NCBI GenBank assembly: GCA_000231825.2
Contig: JH720359.1
Span: 335,676 to 399,675, forward strand
Source of the DNA: Tetrahymena elliotti 4EA
Taxonomy: Eukaryota; Ciliophora; Oligohymenophorea; Hymenostomatida; Tetrahymenidae
Reading direction: 5' to 3'
Length of the DNA: 64,000 bases
This document shows positions 11,379 to 22,617 of the stretch, one piece after another. Position numbers and translations under genes: made by a program. Each line of letters begins with the position of its first letter. The stretch's first letter is position 1. Below the pieces are notes generated by a model. It was not told where the DNA came from. It saw only the letters and a list, made by a program, of their open reading frames with translations, and did no database searches.

Positions 11379-13736
11379 ATGAGCAGATAGAATTCTTTCT
11401 TTTCAGAAAGAGATGAGGATTTTTTTGATGAAATGGTTGATAACAGATCAAAGCTGTTATCAATAGGTTTATATTAACCCATTTCTGAGCAAAATAATTT
11501 TAATCATTGTGATAGCTTAAAGGATTCTTTAATAGCAGCCAAACACTCAATCAACTTAATATTAAAAAATACTGAAGAAGTACTGTATGAAAAATATCTT
11601 TAGAATCGTAAAAATGACCACTCAATATCTTAGTCATTAATATTAGGAGAAATTTATTTAAATATGGCAGTTAAACTTTTGGATAGGGAGCAAGAAGACG
11701 AAATGGATATATAAGATTTAGAAGATTCCGAACCTGTATCAAATTTTATAATAGATATTATTAATGCTATTTTATCTAATACTTGTATTTCTATCTTAAA
11801 ATAGAATTAATTATTTTATAAAATATTAATTAATTTATATTATAATTTTTATTTTATTTATAAAAGAGAAAGCCAATTGGTGAGTCTTGGATTCGTAGCA
11901 AAATTGTAGTAGAGCATTAATAGGAATTTGATAGTAAAGCACTTTTTTTAATTTACTGAATTTAAAAGAATATATAGTAACAAGAAAATTAAATGAAACT
12001 TATAGATTATGAAAAATAAATTATAATTATTTTATCAATTTAGAGCATGCTGAAGCTGAAAATTTACTGAAACATGATAGAGCTTCTGAAAGGACATCAA
12101 TAACTCATAAAAATAAATTTATAAAGAAAAAAGAGGAAGCTTTCAAAGGAGAGATACCTTAGCCATAAAATGTAGAAAAGCCTTAAGAAGTAGATGATAT
12201 CATAGAGAGATTAAGGGTTATTAAATAGCTAGAAACAAAAAGAAAGGAAGAAAAAGAAGAGCAAGAAAAGAAAGAAAAGCAGGTAGTTAAAATAAATACA
12301 ATATGACTTTCATTTTACTTAAATATTTATTAATAAAAAAATAATTATAGAACCCTTTAGAGTTGAAAAAAGAAATGAAAAACAGTAAATATACTTATGA
12401 TTTTGATGGAAAAGTGATCAATACAAAAGTTGTTAAAACTGATAAACTACCTCCTGCAAATTATTAAATTAAGTAAGTTAACATAATTTTTGGATAGATC
12501 ATTTAAATATTTTAAAATCATAGCTATTAATTTTCAACCTAAGAGGTTGACAGAAATAAAATCAAAAAGCTAAAAGCTTAACAGGAAGAATAATAGAAAT
12601 TAGCTTAGTTGCAGCTATAGTAATAGTAATAATAGTAGTCAAAAGGTAAAGGAAGCTTTGTAAATTTACCTTTGACAAGTAATACTAATGTAAATAAAGA
12701 TGATTAGGGATTGGGAGTAAGCAAACTTTAAGGGTAGACAAAAAACCCATTTAGTTATGATGACTTTAATCCAAGTTAGGGAGTAACTTTATTTTTCGAT
12801 TAAAAGATCAAAGAAGGTCCAAAAAGTAAAGAGGTATTTGATACATTAGCTAATCTTGACTAAAGACTAAAAATGAATGATGAAAAGATTTAAATTACAA
12901 GATCTGAATATAAAAGATTAACAGAAAATGGAAATTTAAATATGGCTGCAACAATCAAAAATATGCAAGATATTTTATCAAATTAAAATGGACTTTCTCC
13001 ATTACATAGATAATCCAGCCTAATTAATAATGGATAAATATCAGCACGCAACGTGAATATTGAAAATGGATCAGCATTTAAATAGGAAGCTTAGAAAAAT
13101 CAATTATAGTAAAACCAGCTAAATATTAACAATCTTTCAGTAATTGATAATTCGTCAGCTAAAAATAAATAAAAACCATATTTTTTAAGTATGCTTAACC
13201 ATCCTTAAATGAATTCTAAAGGCGAGAAAGATGAATTTCTATCATATTTAGAAAACAGTAAATCTAAAATAATAATTAAGTAACCTGGTTTACTGACAAA
13301 TATAATTGTTAAAGATGATGAGTAATAAGTTATTTTAGATAAAGAGAAAGAAAGACAAAGCAATAGCTTAAAATTACCTAATATAAATGAAAAATTAACT
13401 CTCCCATAAAAATCTCCAGTAGATGAATTTAATTAATCTATTATAAAAGGAGGAAATGAGTGGGGTAAGGGAAATAGAGGAGTAGGATCTCTATCTCAAG
13501 GGAAACCAATTCATAAACCTAGTCAAAAATTATATAGAACTACCCTTAATCAATTCTATAAATTACCAAGAGAAAGAGATTGGGGATAATCTTTCAAGCA
13601 ATCTAAATCTTCAAAAAATATGTTAAAAACAAATAATACAGAAAGTAGTTTAACTTAACCAGAAGTAGAGTTTAGAGGAACATTTTATACATTTAACAGT
13701 AAATTTTCAGAGACATTACGTAGTTTTAAATCTTGA
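11379..13736 (+). CDS. Conserved-looking hypothetical protein, charged and Gln-rich
   Basis: ATG at 11379 (MSRQNSFFSERDEDF) and TGA 13734-13736. The first exon encodes an acidic helical region to about residue 140. An exon around 11870 gives KPIGESWIRSKIVVEHQQEF, and a GTAAAG...TTTAG intron joins it in phase to KHAEAENLLKHDRASER near 12044. A Lys/Glu coiled-coil stretch (about 12190-12280) and the exon TYDFDGKVINTKVV (about 12395) follow. The last exon runs from about 12545 with a pure Gln tract (12610-12640) coded by TAG/TAA/CAG. It then becomes Asn/Ser/Lys-rich and ends ETLRSFKS. The first intron's exact ends were not resolved. No catalytic motif was recognised. The pattern of short conserved blocks between disordered linkers resembles ciliate cytoskeletal or ciliary proteins, which is only a guess. 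Confidence 0.75.
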
Positions 13737-14344
13737 TGAAATTTCTTGTTAATACTATGATAATTTATAATATATTTCTGGTACAATAAGTAATCTTAAA
13801 CAATTAATCTTTTTCTCTAAACAATTCTTTAAACTCTTTTTGTATATGTTAATTTTATCTTTGTTCTTAAAATAAGTCTTTTTAAGATTAAAAATGAAAA
13901 TATTATTTGAGTATTTTAATTGGAAATCGAAAAAACAAAATTTGAGAGAATGAGAACTAAGTAAGTAAGTAAGTAAATCTTTCTATTTAAAAAAATGAAA
14001 CATTTTTGATAGCATAAGCTTTATTAAATATCTTTAAAAATGAAAACCAGCTATTAATTAATTTATATATTTTTGTATGAATTGTATTCTTGAATGAAAT
14101 CGTGTTCTATTTCATTCACAATATTAATTAAATATAAAACGCAAATAATTTATTATAAATTATATTGAGTGAGTTTGTAATAAACACATAAAATATACAA
14201 AACAACACATCAAATAATTATTATTGCTTTATAAATATAAATATAAATAAAATTAAATCACCTAAATAGAATAAGCAGCATTCTTAATAGATAGAAGATT
14301 TAACAACAATAAAATTATTTTAACAATTTAAAAAAGGAATCTTA
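13737..14344. other. Intergenic region with a GTAA microsatellite
   Basis: No protein-like frame. A tandem GTAA repeat, about five units, lies at 13957-13978. The rest is A/T-rich and presumably includes the promoter of the next gene. Confidence 0.5.
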
Positions 14345-17300
14345 ATGTTCAAGTCACCAAATAAAATTATATAGCGCTTAGACATGGAGTTAAATAATAA
14401 AAAACTCAAAGATAAGCTGTAAGAAATTAAAAGAGGTGGTAGCCATAACTTAAGTTATAATGAGGCCAAGCCTGATAAATAATAAAGCCAATATTAGGAG
14501 GAAGGTTAGCAACAACATTCAAATAATGTTTCTAAGTAGTCTTCTTAATAAAACCACTTGAAGTCACAATGAATCCGTAACACCTACCAATAATAGGTAG
14601 AACAACAAATCCAAAAACAAAATTAAAAGATTATTAAAAAGATAAGCGATATTCACACTTTAAATGGATAGAATTCATCTATAGCTAATTCTAACATTTA
14701 TTATCATCGCTTTCATCTTCCTTCAATAACAAAGGGTAGCATATCAGCTAAAAATGATGATCAAAGAAAAAAGAAAATTGAAACAATTGAAAATGAAAAT
14801 AGTGATATGGTAAAGCGCCTTAAAGGAGTTAAAAGTGTATTTGATATCAAGAAGTGGGAATCCCAAAGAAAGAAAGTTGAATAATATCTCGATCTCATGA
14901 CTGAGTATCCAACTATTAGAAGAGGGTAAAGAAATTTAAAAAATAGTGTTTCAAATCCTTCTGAAATTGGTACTAATAACCAAAATAGCCAAAGAAATTA
15001 ATTATATTCTGGAAAATAAAACTAAGAAAACAGTGTATCAAGTAACTAAAAAGATGATTTATACTTCTAAAATATTTCATCTTAGCAATCAGTTTCTCCA
15101 AGTAGATTTTGATTTTTTCATTTTAATTTGTAGAAAAATAAATAGAGCTTTTGCTCAATTTAAAATATTTTAATATAGAAAAGTAGTTATTTGAAGTACA
15201 AAATGGATCGTTTGCCAGAATTATTTAAAAAAGGCAAATATTATTTAGAAAGCCTTTAAAAATCGTTGAAAAAGTTTATTTTATTGAGATCAAAATTGAG
15301 GAAGAGTAAGTATTTTATATTCTTTATCCACTGACTAATATTTTTATTTTAAAGTAAATTCATCATTGATGCAGAAGATATTAATAAAAGGAAGTTTCAT
15401 TATGAAATACCCTAAACAAAAGGTATGTTTTTTATTAACAAAATGCAATATATTTATTGATTAACATTTAGGGATTGACTTAATTAAGAATGAATTCAAT
15501 GAAGATATAGAACTTCTAGTTCAAAAAATTAGAATTGATGAGAAAGAAAATAAACTCTGTATTTTAAAAAAGAAAAAACCCCTTGAAATATCTGCTGAAA
15601 ATGCTGATAAAAGAAACTAAAAAAGAAATGAATTGGTTGCAAAAAATAGGACTAACAATTCTTAAAAGTATGAAGATTAAGATGAATAATAGATTTAAAA
15701 ATCTGTATCACTTCCTAAATATCTATAGCCAAAGAAAAACTTTTAAGAAGCTAAATATAAAGAAGAAGATGAAGAAAGATAATCAAAGTAGAAAGAAAAA
15801 CAAAAACTTATCTAGAATAAGCAATAATCATTCCAATAATAGAAGAGTTAAAAAAATTCTAAGTCTTCACAGAATATTTAAATATCTACAGCATAAAAAA
15901 GCAAAAATGAATCATATATAAAATAGAAACATTAAAAAGAAGAAATCTAAAATGATTAAGAAGAGGTATAGGAAGAAAATTATAGCTTTGATGATGATTT
16001 AGATGTTGATGATAATGAAGCTGATAAAAAATAAACAAATAAAAATGAAGAAAAACCAAAATCTAAAGTTGAGTAAAATGATGACGAGTTTGAAGTGAGT
16101 GAAGAAAATGAGAAAAATGATAAAAATAACAATTAAAAATAACCTGTGTAAAAAAATGAAAATTAAACTTAGGAAGATAAAGAAGAGGAAGAAAATTATG
16201 ACTTATCATTTGAAGAGGAAAAGGATCCAAAAGAGCAAAATGCAAATACATAAATTCATGAATAAAAATAATAACAAAATAAAGCTTCAAGTAGTTAAAA
16301 AGAAATAAAATCTTCAAGCTAAAACATATAGGATAAAAAAGAAAGTGTTGAAAATAAAAAAAAATAAGAATAACCTTTAGGTAAGTAAATATAGCCAACA
16401 AACTCCAAATATTAACAGCAACAATAATAGCAGTAATCGAATAAAAACTTGAAGTAAATTTAATCTAATCAATAAGCAAATACTAAAGCTTAAGAATAAA
16501 ACAACAATAAGTCTAAGTAAAATAATTTACAAAATAAAAATGAGACCAATAAAGATAAAAAACAATAAGAAACAAATCAGAAAAAAGGAACTCAAATAAT
16601 TTCATAAAATATTTAGAAAGCAAATGATTCAAAATAACAAAAAGTTGATTAAAAAATAAACTAAAGTGATAAGAAGTAACCAAATTAGCCTCAAAAAAAT
16701 TAGAATTAAAGCAATCATAATTCAAAACAAAATACCTAATAATAAAATTAATAAAAGTAAGAAAGTAAGAATTAGAGTACTGTAAAGAAAACTAATGATA
16801 ATCAAAAGAAATAGGAAGATAAATAAGAAGATGACTATGACTTAGATGAGTTTGATTAAGAAGAATAAGTGGAAGAGAAAGTAGCTAGCCCTCAAAAAAA
16901 ATAATAAGCAGAAGAAGAATAGGTTGAATATTAAGAAGAATTTGATTAAGAAGAAGAAAATCAAAATATCAACTCTTCTCATCAGCCTTAAAAATAAGGA
17001 AAATAACAACTAGAAGAAGAAGAAATTGAATATGAATAAAACAATGAGAGCAAACTTATTAATAAAAAATAAAATAATGCTCAAGATGATGATGATTTGG
17101 AATATTCTTAAACATAAACATAAAACGCTGTTGAAAGTTAAATCCTGACAAGCCAATAAAAAAAGTAACAAAAAAGTTAAAACAAATCGAATTTCTTTAA
17201 TGATTCTGAAATAGAATAAGATATGGATGAGATTGAAAATGAAACTAATTTATTAAATCAAGGTAAGAATTAAAAATCACATAAAGATGATAAAAAATAA

Positions 17301-18431
17301 ATCAAAAGTATTCTTGAAGAGGAATCATAAGATCAAAACACAAATTCTAAATAAAAAGAGAGCTAAAAATTGAATAAGTAAGAGGTCAATGAATAAATTC
17401 ACCATAACAATAAAAATAATGACCATCAAAAACATGAAAAAGCTGATAAACATGCAAATTAAGAATCTCAACATCAGAAATCTTAAAATGAACTGAAAAG
17501 TGAAAAATAAATAAAAATAGAATCAAAGTCATAAAACTAATTGAGTGGAGGTAATCATTAATAAAAATCTCATGCTGACTTAAAAGATGAACCTAATTTA
17601 AATAACCATAATTCATCAACTTAAAATGAAAATAATAAATCCAAGACTGATCAAAAATCTAACAACAATATTAGAAGTGATGTTTTAGACAACCAATAAG
17701 AAAAATCACATAAAGATACCTATCACAATTCTAAATAAAATCATGAAATAAATCAAACTTAAAGTAATTAGGGATCCAAATAGTAATCATAAAAAGAAGG
17801 TGATCACTAACATGATTAATAAAACAAAGACTATTAAAAAGTTTCTGGAAATAAATCCCTTGAATAGATAAAGAACCATCAAAATCTTAAAGAAGAATAA
17901 AATTCCCATCAATAAGCCAGTGAAAAGTCTCTAAATTAAGCTGATCAATAATCACATAACACCAACTAGCATTCCCACTAATAAATAAATTCAAAAGTTA
18001 TATCAGAAGAAGAATAAAAAAAATAAGATTTGAACAAAGAAGTAAAACAAAACTAAAGCAGTGAATAGAAATCTTTAAATGATATTTCAAATTAAAATGA
18101 ACCTAAATAAGAAAAAGAAAAATCAAAAAACAACGTTTCACTTCAGAATATTTCTCAATCAGAATTAGGATTAGATAATAGTAAAAATAAATAACAAAAG
18201 TCATAAAATGAATAAAATTTGAATCAAAAATAGTCAAACAATTAAATAAAGACTGATCAAAATCTCTAAAACTAAGAAGAAAATTAGAAAAATGAAGCTC
18301 ATTCAATGAAAACCTCTGAAGTAAAAAATCAAAACTAAAAGTCTTTATAAAATGTTCAAAATGCAGAAAATAAGAAATAAGATAAAGCAGTTGAAGAATA
18401 TGAAGAAGAATTTGAAGTGGTAAATGAGTGA
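14345..18431 (+). CDS. CFAP97/Hemingway (KIAA1430)-like domain protein with a very long Q/N/K/E-rich tail
   Basis: The domain lies at about 14700-14880: NIYYHRFHLPSI, then NSDMVKRLKGVKSVFDIKKW, the pattern of the CFAP97/KIAA1430 family linked to axonemes. Further exons join in phase: a 32-nt intron at 15102-15133, then 15306-15354 and 15423-15471. These give a second ordered block (IEKQLFEVQNGSFARII, KIVEKVYFIEIKIEED). From about 15550 to TGA 18429-18431 follow over 900 residues of low complexity, with recurrent acidic-aromatic motifs DDEFEVSEEN, NYDLSFEEE, DDYDLDEFDQEE, VEYQEEFDQEEE and the C-terminal EEYEEEFEVVNE. ATG at 14345 opens the frame, but a TGA at 14570-14572 interrupts it; an intron at about 14536-14646 would remove it in phase. 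Likely role: ciliary or basal-body structural protein. The tail is hard to assign by homology. Confidence 0.75.
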
Positions 18432-18509
18432 TAGAAATAATTAATAGTGTGATATAAATTCATTACATCTGATGATAGAATATACATCTTATACAATTAT
18501 TATTATATA

Positions 18510-21500
18510 TCACTTTATATTTTAATTTTGTTTATTGAATTCCTACATTAAAAAATACACATTTTAATAAGCTTCTGAAATTATTTATGCCAAATATGCT
18601 CTCTCTTAATCAATAGATTCAGACTCACAAGTCTAATCAGAATTTAGGCAAAAAATTTATGAAAAATTTTCCATTTTTTATTAATAGTTTTATCTAACAA
18701 TAAATTAAAGTACTCCACTTATTTTTTGATCGAATGAACTTTTTTTAATCAAATTAAGTAAATAAAATATTTTTTTTGTTTAATTTTACTCTTTTAAGAA
18801 TATGGGTATGTAGAGCACAGGATATTATGTTTCTAAATCTATTTGATTATTGAAATTCTAGTGATTATAAGGGTTAAAAATTATCTTGCATTTTTTATTT
18901 TCGACAATTTCTTACAAGGTTGTATTTTGTAATTGAAATATTTTCTTCTAACCAAAAGTATCAAAGCTATAGAATTATTAAGAGTTTACTTAAGAAATAA
19001 AAAATATCTTAAATTTATCTATGTTTAGTCTCTCCGTTACATAATTTTATAAAACTGTTTGGAAAGTACATTCATCTCTGCATTAAATAAGCTCTTTGTA
19101 TAAGTCACTATAATAATCTTTAAATCTTAAAAGTGAAATATTTATTTTTTTATTATCAAGAATAAATAAAATTTACCTGTAATAGTTGTTTTTAATCATG
19201 TATTTACCTAAAGATATCATCTTTGATTAAACTAACTAAGAAAATATTACAGCACAAATTTATTAATCTGAATCAAAGTTATCTGCATAAATATTGCTTA
19301 TTTCGAGCACCCCAAAAACTTCATTTCCACCAATAATTAAAGGGCACAAAATAGCTTGATTTGTATAATAATTAATCTTCTATTCAAATTCCTTAGTAAT
19401 GATCTCTCCCATAAATAAATTCATTTATTCTTTTTTAGAACTGCTACCTTTTTCATTCAACTCTTTTTAAAATTCTTAAATATTCAATTCTAATTCAATT
19501 AAATTACTTATTATATTTTTCTTTGATCTTAAGCACTAATTAAACACAGAATTTTGATCTCTAACTTAGAGCCTTATTTCTTCTTTGTTAAAGTTCAATG
19601 TCACAAACTCATCCTAATTCTATAAAATGAAACAAAGCTAAGAGTTAATAGGTAGACTTATTCAATAAATTTTAAATTAAAAGAGCAGCAAAAAGCTTAC
19701 AAAAATTTTTACTTAATTGTAAAGCCACACATGCACATTTTCAGATTAAAATATTTCTTTAAACTCCTGTGAAATAGAAATTTGAAACTCCTGAATATCA
19801 ATTCCTTAGTTAATCAGAACCCATTTACTTAAGATATTTTTAATTTAGTTTATAAATTTTTTGTCAGCCAAGAACAACTTTCCAAGGTTGATAAAAATAT
19901 CTTTTTTAAATTCATCCAACTCTTAAATAAATTAGACAAATTCAGGTTAACTATATATTATTTCATTCAGAATACCTTTTAATAAAAATATTAGTTCAAT
20001 TAATTTTAATTTAAATTTACTTGTAAACTTTGAATTTCCACTAATTGTATATCTAAAATTAATTGATTCAGGAATTTTATTTTCTTATAAAATTTAAGAT
20101 ATCTTTTGTTCACTTATTTCAAGTGTTTCTTTTTTAACAAATTTCGAAACCTAGCCTTTTTTGTTCATTTTTATAAATTCAATTTTCTTATAAAGAATAT
20201 CTATTTTTTAAAGTAATCTCTAATTTATATCTCTAAAACGAGCTAGTTCTGCCTTTGTTTACTACAAATTTTTTTAAAGTGACTCATTTTCTTTTACCAT
20301 ATCCCCTTACAATCTCAAAACTTGATCTTTTGATTATTATAAATTCTTCAAAGAAAGAATCTCAACTTTCTTTTCCAATTTGCATGATTTTTCTTTCATA
20401 TTCTGATACTATTCTTTCAATAACTTTAATTCATTTTCTACTTTTTTCCTTTGAAGAGTTTCCCCATAAAGCGTTTACTTCATTTTTTAGTAGTCTTCTT
20501 CAAGTTATTCATATGATTAGTTAACCATAGTTTATTTTTATGTAATTAAATTATTTTCTCTCTATTTCTAAGTTAAGTCTTTTTTAAAGATACTCAACTA
20601 AACCATTTTTCATAATTAAAAAATAATTTTAAGACTGTTTCAATTATTTTTTTTCAAAAAAGATTCTCAATAAATTTAAAAATTAACATTTTTATTAAAC
20701 AAGAAAAAAATGGATAAATTTGATTACACTAATTTCAGATTAGCAATGCTATTAAAACATTTAAGATATGTTTTCTAAGGTTGTACATAATTTGTAAGTT
20801 TCTTTTTAAGTTAAGGAACTATTTTTCTATGTAGAGTTGATAATTTATTCGAGTTGTCTGATTTAAACAACAAATTTCTTTTTGATATTTATTAAATAAT
20901 TACCTATTTTATTCCTGAAAAATAACTTACCTCTACCAATTAATTTTCTTACTTTTTAAGTTCCTAATAGATTTTTAAAAAATATATTATCTAAGATTAA
21001 ATAAAGTATTTTATTTATTTTACATCAGTTTAAGATTTCTTTTTTTCATAATATAGCTAGTTCTTAAATTCTACATTTTGTTGTTGAAGTTCCTAATTAA
21101 AAAGTAATTTGTTAAGCAATAATAGATGCTTTATTTAATTTTTTTACCAAATTTTATTATGTTAAAAGCTGCAACCTAACAGCCAATTATTCATCATTTT
21201 TTTGATATGAAGTATTGATAAAACTATCCTCACTATTTAATGTTTCGAAATTTTCATACGAATTGTTAAAAGTATTTTTGATAAGCATGTTTGTAGAACT
21301 TTTAGACATATTAAATCCATTTGAACTGAATTTAACATCTACTATTTACTTCGCTTTAGGAGAACGGTGTTAAGAATCAAATGAAATATAGTTATCTTTT
21401 TATTAGTTAGACTTTTTATATTTTTTAAATAAGGTCTCATAAGTGCTATCAAGTTCTTTGCCTTTCAAATTAATAATATAAAGATTGAATATCAAACGAT

Positions 21501-21669
21501 TAATATAATTACTTTTTTCCATATCACTATGAACTGTCTTCACTCTCTTCTTTGAATAAGAGCTTGTAGATTTTAGCAACTATTCATTCAAATTGAATCT
21601 AGGAATAATCAATTTATTTTATAATGAAGCAATTTTAGCTTACTCTTGAAATTTTTGGTATTAAAACAT
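18510..21669 (-). CDS. Coiled-coil and GAF-domain protein
   Basis: Exon 1 is 21669-21148 (MFQYQKFQEQAKIASLQ...), joined by short introns to coiled-coil exons (ELQQQNVEFKNQLYYEKKK, ELKKQENQLVE). From 20528 the frame is clear: a long coiled coil (EQLEEDYQKMKQ ... LQQTKAELARFRDINQRLLQ). Then comes intron 19712-19620, a GAF-like domain (QAILCPLIIGGNEVFGVLE, ISNIYADNFDSDQQ), intron 19176-19126, and a second, more diverged GAF-like region (ETQYPVLYIPIFLK, KIFYLLNLIKKSSFDQKISG). TGA is at 18510-18512. GAF domains bind small ligands such as cyclic nucleotides or mediate dimers; no catalytic domain is attached, so a scaffold or sensor role is inferred. The exon chain between about 20530 and 20970 was not resolved. 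The gene ends 78 bases from the 3' end of the convergent CFAP97-like gene. Confidence 0.8.
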
Positions 21670-22555
21670 TTTTTTTAGAAGAAAAAAAACAAGTAGAACT
21701 TTTTCCTATTTTGTTGATTTAAATAATTATTGTTAAAAGTAAGTGCAAATTATTTAGTTTAATTCTAAAAAAATAATAAATTTTTAAAAGCAATGAAATT
21801 TATTTAAAATAATGGCAGTTTCTATTAAATGTGAATAGGAAATCAACTTTATTTACAATTACAAAAATTATTATTAACAATACATCTATAAATAAACCTA
21901 TCTTAACATATTTTTTTAGTTTTCAAAATATTAATTAAAACAGTCAAATCAAAATTTTTAAAAGATATTAAGTAGTTTTACAATGTTTTTTGATGTTTTC
22001 ATCTTAATTTTTTGAAGAAAGCTTTTTATTTCAATAAATAAATATTATTAAAATTAAAAATTTCAAGAAAAAATAATTTAAAAAACATTTTAATTATCAT
22101 AAATCATACACATGATATCTATTAATAAGAGTATTCGTATTATTTTATTCATAAACATATTAAATTAATTTTGATAAGACAATTAAGAATTAGGAGGCTA
22201 TTAAATAATTGTAAAATAAATTCAATTTCAAAAAAAGAAAAAGAAGAGCGATGTTGAACTAATTTTATGGTCATTAATTTTTCTAATAAATTAATATGAA
22301 AAATTAAATAAATTTTTGTTTAAAGAAAACATTTACTCTGCATAAAAAATAATAAACGCGTAGAACTTTTTTTATCAGTAAAAAATTAATATTCACATTT
22401 TTTAAAGAACAATTTAGTATCACAATAATTATTTTTCGTATGACTAGAAATATATTTAAAGAATAGTTTATCAACATATTTAATTATATTTTATTTCAAT
22501 TTCTTTAGAAAAATTTGCAAATATTTAAAATAAATTGAAAATGAGATATTTGATT
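21670..22555. other. AT-rich intergenic region carrying a partial copy of the next gene's 3' end
   Basis: No coding frame of its own was recognised. Positions 22155-22193 closely match 22572-22617, the 3' coding end of the RING gene (see the repeat entry). The part nearest 21669 is the presumed promoter of the coiled-coil/GAF gene. Confidence 0.5.
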
Positions 22556-22617
22556 TCATTGCCATTCTTGAACATATTAAATAGCATCTAAATTTTGATA
22601 AGAGAATTAAGAATTAG
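22155..22617. repeat. Direct duplicate of about 40 bp, 3' end of the RING gene and a copy outside it
   Basis: Copy A (22155-22193) and copy B (22572-22617) share ACATATTAAAT, TTTTGATAAGA and AATTAAGAATTAG blocks in the same order. Copy B has a 7-base insert (roughly TAGCATC). Copy B is coding on the minus strand (NSQFSYQNLDAIQY); copy A is not in a gene. This fits a partial tandem duplication of the gene end about 415 bp away. Confidence 0.6.

Noticed and set aside
16063..16725. Several 70-110 codon minus-strand frames in the low-complexity region
   Set aside because: They are shadows of the Q/N/K/E-rich tail of the plus-strand CFAP97-like gene; they have only Phe/Leu/Tyr-rich antisense composition.
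14345..18431. A nucleus-encoded prion-like or phase-separation system from the Q/N-rich tails
   Set aside because: Q/N-rich regions are general in ciliate proteins with this code and base composition; nothing here beyond composition supports a specific system.
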